Position numbers and translations under genes: made by a program. Under the pieces are notes generated by a model. It was not told where the DNA came from. It made no database searches and saw only the letters and a list, made by a program, of their open reading frames with translations. Positions 13,527 to 25,500 of a DNA stretch of 64,000 bases are shown piece by piece; the first letter of the stretch is position 1, and every line of letters starts with the position of its first letter. Source of the stretch: Pempheris klunzingeri (taxonomy: Eukaryota > Chordata > Actinopteri > Acropomatiformes > Pempheridae); the NCBI RefSeq assembly GCF_042242105.1, contig NC_092012.1, positions 15,905,223-15,969,222 of the forward strand. The letters are read 5' to 3'.

Positions 13527-13783
13527 ATGCCAGAGAGGGGAAGACACCAAGAGAGGAGTGATGGGTATGCAGAGCACAAGAGCAGGGACAAGGACTTTTC
13601 ACACTATGGAGACCACGCTTCATATGATAGCAGAGGACGCAATAAAAAGCCAGGAGACGTGGAGGAGAGAGGCTCTGCCGGTGACAGGAGGGCCAAACAA
13701 AACAGACAGAGGGACATGACAACTGCCTCTCACAGGGAGCCACCTGCCTACAGAGACCACGACCATGAAGGGCCCTCAAGACT
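13527..13783 (+). CDS. marveld3: MARVELD3 coding exon 1 (charged cytoplasmic tail)
   Basis: Encodes MPERGRHQERSDGYAEHKSR and onward to GPSR plus two bases. It is very rich in Arg, Asp, His and Glu, as is the N-terminal tail of other MARVELD3 proteins. Donor ACT|GTAAGA. The start is uncertain by 17 codons because of the in-frame ATG at 13476. Confidence 0.85.
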
Positions 13784-15204
13784 GTAAGAGGCCGAGCACT
13801 TTCCAGCCCCTGCACTCACTGTCATGTCTTCCACACACGCTTTTAAACTGTCTGTGGCGAGATAAATAATTCATATTCTTTAAATGTGAAAATGACATGT
13901 TTTGTAGGGAAAGATTAAATTCCACCTCACTGTAGAAATGGTGCCGTCCCTGTAGGTCCCACGAGACGTCGGTGTATCAGTCTGAAGGGGAGTATTATGA
14001 GCGACAACACCGACAAGCGCTTTACAATCTCAGATACATCTTAACCAGCAGAGGCAAGTATGTTTATTTAAGCGCTCTTCTGTGACATTTAAGTGGGAAT
14101 CAGTGCTCCTGCTTGTCAGTGTTCACAGTTTCTAGAATCCAAAAGGACGTCCTCAATATAAAATGTTATAATTTCCTCTTTTTATTAATCATTAATTGCT
14201 TAATTCTATTCAGTAGTTACTCCAAGAGAGCACATGCACAGACATTTCAATGTAAGTGATAATATACCATAATAAACGTATCATACTACTATGGGATTTT
14301 TGTTTAAATTTTTTCTCAAATTAATTAATCATTTTGAATAAAAAATGGCAGAAAAGAGTGAAAAATGCCAACCAGACTGTCCCAGGGTCTGTATTTATCG
14401 GTCCAAAACTTAAAACACATTCTGCTTATTATCATTTAAAGCAAAGAAAAGCAGCAAATCCACAATATTTGGTGTTTTGGCTTAAAGAAATTAAATTTGA
14501 CTAAATGAATTGACTCATTGTTTCACCTCTGGGCTCGCTGCTACACATTTCTATACATTCATGTCAGTGTTGTGCTTCTCCTGCGTGTCCCAGGCCTCTG
14601 CCAGCTTATGGAGCTGTTTGTGAACCTGCTTATCGTCATCTGTGCCGGAGTGCCATACAGCAACAAGGGGGGCTACCGTGACCTGGCCAGCCTCGGTGGA
14701 CTCTACCATTACCACTTTGGTGGCGCTGGTGCCTTCACTGGAGCCGATGCAGACCGGGTGAAGGAGCTGGACCAGCTGTTCCATCAGCTCAGTCGGCCCC
14801 CGTACGCCTTCACCATGGCCTGCGGTGGGGTTTTGATGATCTACGCCTGTGCCATGCTTGCCCTGGGGATCTTCAGAGTGCCTTACCGCTGGCCCCCTGT
14901 GCTGCTGGGGGAGGCCCTGGTGAACTTCCTTATTGGCCTGGGCTACATCGCTGCGCTGGCCTTCTACTTTATTAAGCTGCAGGAAACCTACAACAGCTCC
15001 ATCTGTCAGGAGAGAGAGCAGATGTACAAGAGCAAAGGGCACAAGGGCTTCGAGTGCCAGTACCACGGCGCAGATATCGCAGGAGGTCTCTTTGGGGTGC
15101 TGGGGGTGTTTGTTTTCATCTTGGGTGCTGTGTTAGCTGTCAGAGCTTTCAGGTCTGTACAGGAGCTGAAGAAGCAAAGGACAAACGAGGACAATAATTT
15201 TTAA
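13527..15204 (+). CDS. marveld3: MARVELD3, MARVEL domain-containing protein 3 (tight junction)
   Basis: MARVELD3 is a four-pass membrane protein of epithelial tight junctions, related to occludin and tricellulin. The coding exons 13527-13783, 13956-14053 and 14594-15204 join in phase to 321 residues. Residues 1-85 are a charged Arg/Asp/His-rich cytoplasmic tail like the human one but shorter (human isoform about 400 residues). The MARVEL domain spans about 119-305. Transmembrane segments are near 123-139, 190-212, 220-246 and 275-300. The loop signature GGYRDLASLGGLYHYHFGG and the second-loop cysteines in SSICQE and FECQYHGADI match human MARVELD3. An upstream in-frame ATG at 13476 would fall inside a probable 5' intron, so 13527 is preferred. 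Intron 2 begins with GC rather than GT. A polyadenylation signal follows at 15473. Confidence 0.93.
13956..14053 (+). CDS. marveld3: MARVELD3 coding exon 2
   Basis: Encodes SHETSVYQSEGEYYERQHRQ and then ALYNLRYILTSR. Human has [22 protein letters not shown] at this place. Acceptor CCCTGTAG. The donor is AGAG|GCAAGT, a GC-type site. The nearby GTATGT four bases on would shift the frame relative to exon 3, so the GC site is required. Confidence 0.9.
14300..14517. repeat. Dispersed teleost repeat in MARVELD3 intron 2 (copy A)
   Basis: Contains GAAAAATGCCAACCAGA and AAGAAAAGCAGCAAATCC, landmarks of a common short non-autonomous fish repeat. Related text recurs at 43640-43950 and 45060-45240. Confidence 0.55.
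14594..15204 (+). CDS. marveld3: MARVELD3 coding exon 3 (MARVEL domain)
   Basis: Encodes nearly the whole four-pass MARVEL domain and the C-terminal tail ending LKKQRTNEDNNF. Acceptor GTCCCAG, entering in phase 1. It is noticeably more GC-rich than the flanking DNA, in keeping with constrained coding sequence. The long antisense open frame over the same bases is a shadow. Confidence 0.95.
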
Positions 15205-15472
15205 GCCGGGTTGTCTCCTCGACATATTTGAACAAAAGTGGGATTGAGTAGAAATCCATTTGACAAGGAAACAGTGTTTTTTTGTCGTTTTTGGTGAAAT
15301 TGCGTATTCACTCTTGGTGAATGTAATCTGTGAATTTTTATCCTCTTTTTAAGCCTTTTTAAAGGAACTTTTCTAATGTGATTTTGTGGCTTACTTTTTT
15401 TTTTATTTCCACCACTTTTCCAGTTTACATACCTGTTTACTGTGTCTGTATTTTATAAAAAGGTATAGTTGT

Positions 15473-15478
15473 AATAAA
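15473..15478 (+). terminator. marveld3: MARVELD3 polyadenylation signal
   Basis: AATAAA 269 bases after the stop codon, with T-rich sequence just downstream. It implies a short 3' UTR of roughly 290 bases. Confidence 0.7.
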
Positions 15479-15499
15479 ACACTCAAACAGTACATAAAT

Positions 15500-16410
15500 A
15501 CTTTTTGTGATTACTCATTATGTGCAAAAAAAACTCTAGAAAATCAGTTGTGAAGTAGAGAAAAAAAACACAGCAAAGACTATCTTACTTTAAGAATGAG
15601 ATTTTCTGATATGTTACGCAGGCACAGACTCAAGTGTCATGGGCTCAGGATCTCACTTAAGGTCAAATCATTTGTGTTCCAGGCTGCATGCCTTAGACCT
15701 CAGCTCGTTCAAAGTGAGACTCAGCAGGTTGATAATTAATCCCAGCAGCTTGATCTTGACACAGACGGTTAAATTGTGTCCAATGACTTGAAGTTTTCAT
15801 TTAGTCTTACTTTGTTTCCATTTAAAACTGATAAAAGTCTAAAATATCCACATTGTTTCGGACGAATAAATAATATGATGGTTCCTCCATTGAGATATTG
15901 TATATTTCCATTTGTTTAGACTCTACTTGAAAGAAGCAGAGTCTGACTTTGTTCCTCCTTAAAGCTTAACATCATTTGAAATCAGCAGTTTTTGTCACAT
16001 TTAAGCTCATTTTCCCTCGTGATCTTCAACCATTATACAAAAGTCTCGGATGTCATTCTGAGCTCCACCAATAGGTGGCAGATCCTGTGTTTAGGAATTT
16101 ATTCATGACTTCAACACATTGAACCTGATTGTACATCATGTCACAGTGGTTTATGTTCTCCTTTTCTTCTGATTCATATTCTTGATCTGAGCACTGCTTT
16201 TGTGCATTTAGGCTAACAGGAGAAAACCTTTTATGGAAAGTGAGGTAAACATATAAATAACATCCTATTACATTACAGATCAGGAGTTAAAAATGAATGA
16301 CAAAATAAACTGTAGACATGATATCTTATACTGTCCAAAAAAAAGGTTATTCTGAGGATATTTATTGGGATTAACCGTCATAGAAATGGTGAGCAAAATG
16401 GACACTGGAC
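15500..16410. other. Intergenic gap between convergent MARVELD3 and PHLPP2
   Basis: About 0.9 kb of AT-rich sequence between the MARVELD3 polyadenylation site and the probable distal PHLPP2 site. I see no gene in it. Confidence 0.6.
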
Positions 16411-16431
16411 AAAAAAAACACAGTAAAAAGT

Positions 16432-16437
16432 TTTATT
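16432..16437 (-). terminator. phlpp2: Candidate distal PHLPP2 polyadenylation signal
   Basis: Minus-strand AATAAA with a run of T and GT about 15 bases downstream, the arrangement expected of a functional cleavage site. Confidence 0.5.
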
Positions 16438-17520
16438 GCTACTTGGCTTTAAAGTTAATTTAAAAACAGCTTGTCTGCTCAAAACTAATGATAGCAGCAT
16501 TTCAAATAAAGTAACGACCATCTTTCACGCTTAAAGTTCAAGGGAGTACAATTCTGTCTGATGACACAGCAAAAGTGCTCATTGTTAGTTCTGCTCCTAA
16601 ATAATATATCTTTTAATTATTAAACATAAAAGTTTAGCAGTAATCTGCATGCTAAAATAAAAACCTAAAAATGTTAGATATGCTCCATTTTGTACAAATA
16701 AATCAAATTGTGTATGCACTCTATGCTTTTATGTTGATTTATATTCAGGGCATGCTTTCAACATTAAATACAGTAATAATTAGTACCTTCAAATAAAGTA
16801 CCGTAATGAGTGACAGTTTTCTGTAGAATCCCAATCACTGTAAATTCTGTTCGTGGAGAGGGAAATATAAATTTGCATGAAACAATGGAAGTACAAAAAT
16901 AAACATCAGCTTCTTGGCATTGAGAAAAAAATATTCAAGCATTTCTAGAAAATAATGTACAGAAAGGAACCGTGAGATTAAACAATGGCTACTTTGGTCA
17001 CATGTTAAACAACGGGAGCGTCTTTGATCAGCTTCATTCACCATATTCACGCGGGATTACACTCAATCCATTATTCACACGGGCATGCATACACTTACTG
17101 TACGTGTGCACTGAAGCTTCATTTTACACACACACAAACACAGACGTTTTGCAACATAGTTGTACGGGGAGCTTGTTAAGTTGTGCGGAGAGGAAACGAT
17201 CCCTTACGGTTACTAAATGAGTCAGCAGTTTAAAAAAAAACCACTGACGGTGAAGCCTACTCAAATGCACATACCCTCTATTTTGGTGCACAAAGGGGAT
17301 TATGAGCATTATACTACTGGACCCCGTCCACTAAAGAATTAAAGGGACTATTTCAAGCTAATGCACTGTACCCTGTGCCCCCCCCCCCCGCCTGCCTGTA
17401 TCTGTCAGCATATGTACATGCACACAGATGATGAGTAATAGCGGATCATTATTCCAATATAATTCACGTTGGAAACATATATTGAACAGGACAGTGGGTG
17501 AATATATGATGCCAGCCAGG

Positions 17521-17560
17521 AGACAGACAGACAGACAGACAGACAGAATGAATGAATGCA
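17521..17560. repeat. AGAC then AATG microsatellites
   Basis: About 6.5 copies of AGAC followed by three of AATG. Confidence 0.95.
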
Positions 17561-17836
17561 CAATGTGTGTACAACTGTATAAAAAACAGACCACGGTGGT
17601 TTCAAAGAGCAGGACAGTGCAATCCTAACCGGGCGAGCTGGGACCAAACTAATAAAAGTACACTGCAAATGAGCCGAAGGACATACTCCGAAAATAATAA
17701 AGTAGCTATGAAGCTTACACACATAATCTTGATTACATAGATCATACATACATACGTACATCAGTCAATATTAATTTTCAGACATATTGAGAAATAGGAT
17801 TCTTGTAGTTTTAGGTGAAAATGATGAAACTCTTGA

Positions 17837-17932
17837 TACACACACACCCACACACAAACACACACATATGTGTGTGTGTATACATATGTATATGTATGTA
17901 TAAATATATACATACATATGTATACATATATG
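17837..17932. repeat. Mixed CA / TATG / TA repeat
   Basis: A CA run passes into a TG run and then into TATGTA and TACATA units. The left and right halves are partly complementary, so the transcript could fold into a hairpin. Confidence 0.9.
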
Positions 17933-18234
17933 TCAACGTATAGTTGAAACTTTGCATATTTGTATGAGCGGATTCCCAACATCTGTTGCGAACGCGCCAC
18001 TATTTTGTTTTAAACTTTAAGGAAAGTTCCATTTCTCCTCTCTGACCTTGTTTCAGATGTGTACCAATAATATTCACAATCATCATCTGTCTTTTAGCTT
18101 TTCTAGCTCCCCCTGTGGCAGCTGCACCTGCAGTGGCCATCCGGGTTTCGCTGCCATCGGTCCAGGTGCCCGACACCATGTGTGGCCTCTGATAGCGGAG
18201 GTCTGGCCACAGTCAGAATCACAGAGACTAACTA

Positions 18235-18235
<1 letters not shown>

Positions 18236-18258
<23 letters not shown>
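18236..18258. repeat. CA microsatellite
   Basis: Eleven or so CA copies. Confidence 0.95.
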
Positions 18259-18265
<7 letters not shown>

Positions 18266-20216
18266 TCTGCTCAATAAAGTGACTGCAATCAAATGCTTTA
18301 GCTTCATCATAAAACGTGGTATCCCAAACTTTAGTTGAACACTGACACTTCCAGTGTCTGAATTCTGAATAAGCAAAATACCAACTCTTTGATGTGGATC
18401 ATAGTAAATATTATCTTAGACTACTGTTTTCATTACATGTAATTATCCTACCTGATGTGTAGGAATCAATTAGCACAATGTTTCAACCAAATAGCAATAC
18501 TGGCTATAAATAATGGAAAACATGCACAATAACAATATTTACTCATTTTCTGTCAGAAGGGGGCCTGATAATTCATATTCATATAGAGTAGGAGTAATGT
18601 TGATACATAAAGGTAAAAGGAGTAGTTAAGAACTTAGTGCTGTTTGTGGTGCTGATGTTAAAAACTCAAGACATTCTGTAAAATTCAGCTGTAATTAAAA
18701 GCAAACATAATAAAATAAGACAAAATAAGAAATATTTGTCATAATAAAACACACCCAAAAGTCGAAAATGAATTGTCATAGTGTCACTTTACATTATCAT
18801 TTCTGTTGGCTATGTATTCTTAGACGAGAGGTGATATGTTGGGCAGAGGGAAGCCGCAATAATCCCAGCACACTATGTTGATCGATATCTCATATATTAA
18901 AGTCAAATATTCAGAACTCTGTTCATAACTATTTTCTATGTACAAAGTGCTTTTAACAGTGTTTATTTCAACAACCTCCAAATGACAGGAAAAGGTTCGG
19001 ACTCGCACATCAGTTAAGGCTTCATCACACACTCCCCACTCATTCCTGTGGAGCAAAGAAAGGACAGATGAGCGGCTTTGATAACAAAACACCCCCAGAG
19101 CTAAAGACCTCAGTCACAAACAAGCATGAGTGGGATGAACAAAGGGCTTCTCCTTTCAAAAATACCGTGCAGTGTTACTTTAAGGCTAAAAGGGAACACT
19201 GAATGGTCCAGCTATGCAACAGCTGTGGAATGCCAGAAATGCACCACTACCAACATGGAGTGGCAACCGAAAATACACATCTAATGTAGTAATCACTGAC
19301 ATGAGCAATTACCCAACTTTGGCCTTCGTAAATCCATGGCAGCCCCAAGCACAGCTGCTTTCTCTTTTGGCACAAGGTGGGGAGGTTCAGTAATGGACAA
19401 ACTGAGGTTTCAAGGGCTGCATAATATGTACCTGATAATTCAAATAATAATGTAGTCTTTCACAATACACTTTCAGCTGAGATTAATATGATTGGTCCAA
19501 CATCTGGTGCTACAAAGTCCTGAAGCACTGTATGTGACTTAATGAAAAAAAGTTACTTTGACTCTGAATCGGTGTTATCTTGTTGCAGTACTCTATACTG
19601 CTGCTGCTCTGATGATACTTGTTATATTAACTGTGTGAGCTGAATTCTCCAGAAGCTTAACCCTCTAATCAGGGAAATGGCACATATACAATATGTGTGG
19701 GTGAAAAAGAGAACTATAGCGAGACATAACTTGTTTCTGTGTCCCATTTCTGCGACATCTTGTGTACACAGACCAGATCTTACAGAATACAAGAGTACGG
19801 GATTTGGTTCTGTTTTTAATGGGCCAAAATAACACACCCTGAAAATCATCTGAATGTGTGGGTAGTGCATTACAGAGCCAGGCTGAAAACAGATTGGCTA
19901 AGATGTAAAAACATCAATAACTAGATCTGCCTACGGGGATATGGATGGATGTTGACAAATTTAAAAGGGTAGCAGCTTCCAAAGTTTGGATAAACTAAAA
20001 TGTACAATCTTAGATATTTCATAACATACAGTACATACAAATACTGCATCGTGTCTAATAATAATTCACTTTTGTGCCTTGGCGGGTTTGTTCAAATGAC
20101 ATGAATCTAATTAGAATTTCATTATATGAATAATAAAATTAATAGTTATCCAAACCTCCTGGGAACTCCTGTCCGCTATCCAGTGACCGTAACACTGACT
20201 AAATTTAAATTAAACT

Positions 20217-20222
20217 TTTATT
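20217..20222 (-). terminator. phlpp2: Candidate proximal PHLPP2 polyadenylation signal
   Basis: Minus-strand AATAAA about 1.04 kb after the stop. Context is weaker than at 16432. Confidence 0.25.
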
Positions 20223-21261
20223 TTCCTATGTTGTTTTTAAGGAGATAATTTGATCATGCACTGTCACAGATTATACTGTTATAAGGATTTTTGAATTCTA
20301 CAACACATGTGCTCTGTACAGTTGATTGACTTTGATGTTGTTTTTGACAGCTTTTCAAAATGTGCTGCTCTAAATGGCAACTCTTTTCTATCTTGTTGTC
20401 AGCAGCTCAAGTACACCGTGTTAGTTGGCTGCTAGATGTGAGCGTGAACTACACTGTATAGAATTAATCTATTCTATATAGAAGACTCTATACATATCGT
20501 GTGGGAATGTTAAAAATAAAACCCAACTATAATGTTTCTGGCAATGTAAATGCAATTATTTTCTCTTCACATCTCACATCTAGTCTTATGTGCCTTCACG
20601 CATTTATATTGTCTGATTTCCTTTGTAAGCCACAGGAAGAGGAGGAGAGCAGAAGCTGTGCCAGTGCTGGTCTCTTGGAGACACTGTCCCTCCTCCAAAT
20701 TGAACTAACAAGCTCACATCCCCAAACACAGCCTGGATGTTGGGGAGCGTTAGGCTGAGTCGTCTGCAGTAGGCACTTTTTCAAGTTTCAGTCACAGGGC
20801 TTCTCTTCAGGAACTGAAAGACCACGAAGCCCCCGGAGAGGAGATTCGACCTCACCGAACACAATCCCGTGCACATCCTATAGATTGCTTGCTTTCCAAG
20901 TAAAGGGAAATGTTGCTGACATGTTTAAACACATGAGGTATCCCATTTCAAGTCTGGCTTGTTTTGGTCTATGAGAGCCAGCCATCCTTTTCACCACATT
21001 ATGTTATGAACTGGGATCTTGGTCGCCCCTATTTTCTTGGATACTCAGACCATGCACAGAAACCCTTTGTAACTCACACTTATGGTGCATCATCACTTAG
21101 TGACTATCAAGGTCCCACAGGTTTGTCTTGTCCTCACAAACGATCTGAATGGCAACTTGAGTTGGAATATCCCACATGTATGAGAAAACTCTCCTCTTCT
21201 TCCTCAGAATGGCACAATCACAGAATTGCAGCCACATAGCGCTGTGCTGTGTCCCCCCCCT

Positions 21262-22554
21262 CTAGAGGGCAGTGTCGTAGACTTCCTGCTGTAGGATGGG
21301 AACCGGGCCTGGACCTGGGACCAGGTTGGAGGCAAATGCAGGGGGGTGCGGATGATCCCATACGGGGTCTTTTAAGGAAGGGGGTATGCATGGTAAGGAG
21401 GAGCCTGAGACTAAAGGGCTCTGGCCTCTCAGCTGCTCCCTGACTTCCTGCTCCAGACTAGGAGGCACAATGAGCTGGTCCTCTGGGTCCTGCTGTGCTG
21501 GGGCAGTGAAGTAGCCTGACTTCTTCTTAGGAGCCTCCAGGGCCACCTCAATCAGATTATGACTGTCCTCGGGGGCTACCACAGAGCCATTGGACAGCTT
21601 CTTCCCAAACAGGCTGGACGTGGAAGGAGATTTCTTCAGGTCAGCAATCTCTCTCCCACACACAGCCAGCAGGCAGCCATTTGTAGCAGAAACCACCACA
21701 GTGTTCTGTCTGCGCATTTTGCCATTGGGATAGTCAGAGCCTCTCTTTTCAAGGTCCAAGTCTTTGGGGCTTTCTGAGGCCCCTGACCGTAGTTGGAAAG
21801 CGCAGCAGTGAATGTCTACCTCCACTTCTAACTTGCTGCCATTGGAGATAACGCCCTCAAGCGGAGCTTCATCATCACTGTCCAAGCCGTTGTCAGACTG
21901 GTTACTCGAGAACGTAGCACAGGAGGGCTGCCGCTGGAATAGGCCTGGGTGGGTTCCTGCCCCCGCTGAGCCTGGCACCATGATCCCACACAGTGTAGTA
22001 GCAGGGTGTAGGCTGCAGCGTCTCTCTGGGCGGGATGCAGGGCCAGAGGATGGGTGCTCGTCTGAAGCGGTGGACCCCGCCTCGCTGCCCACCTCCGACG
22101 CCGATGTCTCACTGTTGAACTCAGAGACAATACCGCTGCTGGATGAAAGGGTGGCTGGGTCACTGGGGCCTGGGGTCACAGACACAGGCACAGGGGCGGG
22201 AGGGGGACCCCGTGCTTCAGCGGTGGAGGCTGCGGGCTCGCAGGTACAGCTGTCCTCACCGATATGCAGGGACACCACCACAGCCTCGATGTTGTCCTTA
22301 CAACCATAACTCTGAGCAAGTGAACACAGCTTCTTGGCGGCTGCACGGGGATCCCTCACGGCCTGCACAGTGCACACGGCCACGGCCTCCTGGTAGGACA
22401 CCCGTTCAAACAGTGCTCGATTCCCCAGGATCAAGAACTCATCCTGGGAACAGAGAGGCTCAGTGTGCACCCAGGGCTTTGGAAGCACCCAGGGAGAGAG
22501 ATAAGAACATCCCAGCAGGCGAGAGCAGCATGTCACTCCACTCACTTTGTTATC
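21262..22554 (-). CDS. phlpp2: PHLPP2 coding exon 19 (PP2C end, disordered tail, PDZ ligand)
   Basis: Encodes 430 residues from [20 protein letters not shown] to the stop after EVYDTAL. The first 80 or so finish the PP2C domain ([35 protein letters not shown]). The rest is a Ser/Pro-rich tail with conserved blocks [41 protein letters not shown] and KKLSNGSVV that are also in human PHLPP2. DTAL is a class I PDZ-binding end. Acceptor TTTTACAG. Confidence 0.97.
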   Translation of the reverse strand, partial: DNKVSGVTCCSRLLGCSYLSPWVLPKPWVHTEPLCSQDEFLILGNRALFERVSYQEAVAVCTVQAVRDPRAAAKKLCSLAQSYGCKDNIEAVVVSLHIGEDSCTCEPAASTAEARGPPPAPVPVSVTPGPSDPATLSSSSGIVSEFNSETSASEVGSEAGSTASDEHPSSGPASRPERRCSLHPATTLCGIMVPGSAGAGTHPGLFQRQPSCATFSSNQSDNGLDSDDEAPLEGVISNGSKLEVEVDIHCCAFQLRSGASESPKDLDLEKRGSDYPNGKMRRQNTVVVSATNGCLLAVCGREIADLKKSPSTSSLFGKKLSNGSVVAPEDSHNLIEVALEAPKKKSGYFTAPAQQDPEDQLIVPPSLEQEVREQLRGQSPLVSGSSLPCIPPSLKDPVWDHPHPPAFASNLVPGPGPVPILQQEVYDTAL

Positions 22555-25500
22555 CTGTAAAACAGACGCGCTATTAGAATTGTAGATGAGTGTAACGCTT
22601 CATAATATATACACCTCTGACATGAAGCTGTACAGTAACACTTGATCAGAAGTTCTACATGATGACTGTTGACATACAGAGAAGCTGTGCATTACCTCTG
22701 TAATAATGGCTTTACTGAGTTTAACTCTCTCCATCTCCTCAGTGCAGTTCTCCAAGCTGTAAACCTTAGAGAGAGGAACAGGTCGGCCATCCCGGCACAA
22801 CACTGCCTGGCATGTGCCCACATTGGCCACAGTGAGGCTGAAGTAGCCTCCAGGATCTGAAGGCTCATGGTGAATATAGCACAGCAAGGCAGAAGCACCC
22901 AGTTTCTGGCCAGCCATACCTAGTTTCCTGTTGCGAACAAAAACAAACACAGCTGCAGACAAACTCTTAAAGTAACTGGTTGCAGCTTACAAAACTGCTG
23001 TGAGAGGGCAATTATGTTCATTTGTACAAAAAGAGGTTTTTATTACTAATCAACACTTTAGATATGTGTCTTACCTGTGTGAGGTAAGGAATGTGTTGCA
23101 CATATACACATTGTCAACACTGGAGTGCTGCAGTTCCTCACACAGCACATCTCCCATGGTGCACTGCAGCAGTCGAGGCACTTCCTCATTGCGGTCTCCA
23201 TCAAATATACCGTAACACGCTTCCACACCGTCTCCGAATCGGTCGACAGCCAGCACGGACACACACAACCTGCCCCCGACGACAGATCAGCATTAACGAA
23301 CAGATCACTCGGCGCCTCCCATACAGGGGTAAACCTCATACATACTTCAGCATTCGACACTGCAGCTCCAGGCCACGGGAAACAGCAAGGGGTGACAGCT
23401 GATAACAGACACTGTTGTGTGGCCCCCTGTGGTGTCCATGACCCTGGAGGAGCAGCCAGGCGTACCAGACTCTCACCAGTGATGCACTTAACATTGTTAG
23501 AGGCATTAAATCCAATAGAGTTATTAGGCTCCACTGCACCAGCTATTCTCAAAAAGGGTCTACTGACTGCCCCGATGCCAGTGCTAGGTGCTTCCCAATG
23601 ATTCATTGACTTAGTGGAAAACACCTGCACTGTGCTTGTACAGCAGCACCCAAACAGACAGATATACAGTATATCTAATGCACCAAAACAAGACTTATAG
23701 AGTGATGATATGCTTGACAGCAGAAGTAAAGTTAGGCACCTCATACGGACTGGAAAAGCTTTTTTTTTTTTTAAAAAAAACAGACAACAAATAAAACATA
23801 CAGAAAAAACAAAGAAACCAGTACTGACTTGTTCCTTTGGCCGCTCATTTCAGAGTAACCATGGTTCCATGGGGTGGAGGCACTCAGTGAGTCTCCTGCT
23901 GTCGTAGTTGATTTCTGGTCTAATTTCAGTGTGGTGATATGACTAAAAAAGGAGAGCAAATATAGCAGAAGGCATTGCAGATGAAGAGATATGCATGCAT
24001 CAGTTCCTGTCACCACTACTAACACAACACATCTTATAAGCTTCACATAGAAGAATGACGCCATATCCCTCCTGTATGTGACCAGACAACTACAGGATCT
24101 AAAGCCAAGGTGGATGTGCTCATAGTCAATGAGTTACCTGGAACTATTTTAAACTGGTCTGGATTTTGTGACTCACCTGAAGAGGTTGAGGGTTTTGTGT
24201 TCCAGCATCAGGCTGCTGTTTCCCGTCAAGTCGAGCTCTTGCAGCGTGGCAGGTAGCGAATCAGGCAACTGAATCTCTGTCAGCTCATTACAGCTGAGAT
24301 CTACAAGCTACGAACGTACAAACCACAGATAAGCTGACACAGGCTGAACATAATCATATGCACACTGGTCAGGGAAAATAAAAACAAGTCTGACCTTGAT
24401 CTCAGGCAGGTTGAGGATCTCTGGGAAGACAGTAATGTGGTTGGAGTGTGCTATGAGGGTGTGCAGTCTCTTACAGCTGGACACAGTGGAGGGGATCGTC
24501 TTTAGCTTGTTGCCACTTAGATTTAACTCCTCCAGCAGTTCCAGCTTACTCAGCTTACTAAAGACAAACAAGCACAACAGTGGAATTATTAACCTGTAGG
24601 ACATAACTATATGGCTCTGTAAATAGCCTCTTAGATAATGGTTCTTAACAATAATAATGACAATAATATAGCTAATGTATTATAAAAAAAAAAAGCAGAG
24701 CAACTGATACAATGCCTAAAAAACAGGGCATGGGCACACTATAAAAATTGGGTTTAATAATGATATTTTTAAGGAATGTACAAGCCATCAAAAATGATTT
24801 ACAAAAAACACTGACTGACATAAAAGCCAAGGTAACACACCTCGCAGGGAAGGAGAGCAACTGGTTGTAGGCGATGTGAAGGACCCGCAAGTTCTGGTGT
24901 CCAACCAGCAGAGCGCCGCAGTTCTCGTTCAAGTTGTTCCCCGTCAGGTAGAGTTCCTGGAGCGTGCTGAGGCTCTCCTCTGATTGGCTGCTGGGAGGAA
25001 TATTTTCCAGGGCATTGGCTGACACATTTAAGTATTTTAGGCTGTGAGGGGAGACAATAAAATCAAGAGTTTAAAAAAGTGTATGCAGGTATCCACCGGC
25101 TCATTAAGTCACATCCCATCCTGTCTCATATTCAGACGATTTGGAGAAGTTGAACATAAAAATTGGAGGTTTGCATTTTTATGGAAGATTTATGTCCAAA
25201 ATACTGAATGGAGTTTATTGGACCTCTTCTGGATTCTGGGAAATACATTTATTATATTATTTACAATATAGGACATACAGTAATGTTAGTGCAGGGATAA
25301 ATGTATATAGTTGAGGTGTGGGTTTAAGATAAATAGCTTTTAAGTTTCTGGGGCTTTAGAGGCCTTTCTTATCCCCATTCTTATTGTCACTGTACTGAAG
25401 AGGAAACTTCTAAGCCCAGTCTGTTAATTTATTCCTGCAAATGTAGCTTTGATTTTCATACTGCTGAACCTGCACAGAGAGGAGGGACGGTAATTTGAGC

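Larger units (their letters stand above)
16415..21261 (-). other. phlpp2: Probable PHLPP2 3' UTR
   Basis: Non-coding sequence downstream of the PHLPP2 stop on the minus strand. A minus-strand AATAAA at 16432-16437 is followed by a T/GT-rich downstream element (near 16410-16420), a good distal polyadenylation site that would give a 4.8 kb UTR. Another AATAAA at 20217-20222 would give about 1.0 kb. The stretch holds an AGAC/AATG repeat at 17521-17560, a CA/TA mixed repeat at 17837-17932, a CA repeat at 18236-18258 and a local GC-rich island at 18095-18215. UTR length is inferred. Confidence 0.45.

Noticed and set aside
14551..15066. 171-codon open frame antisense to MARVELD3 exon 3
   Set aside because: It is the shadow of a GC-rich conserved exon; its protein resembles nothing and the plus strand has clear MARVEL homology.
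21559..22577. Plus-strand open frames of 72-165 codons
   Set aside because: They are shadows of PHLPP2 exon 19, whose minus-strand reading matches human PHLPP2 through the PP2C end and the tail.
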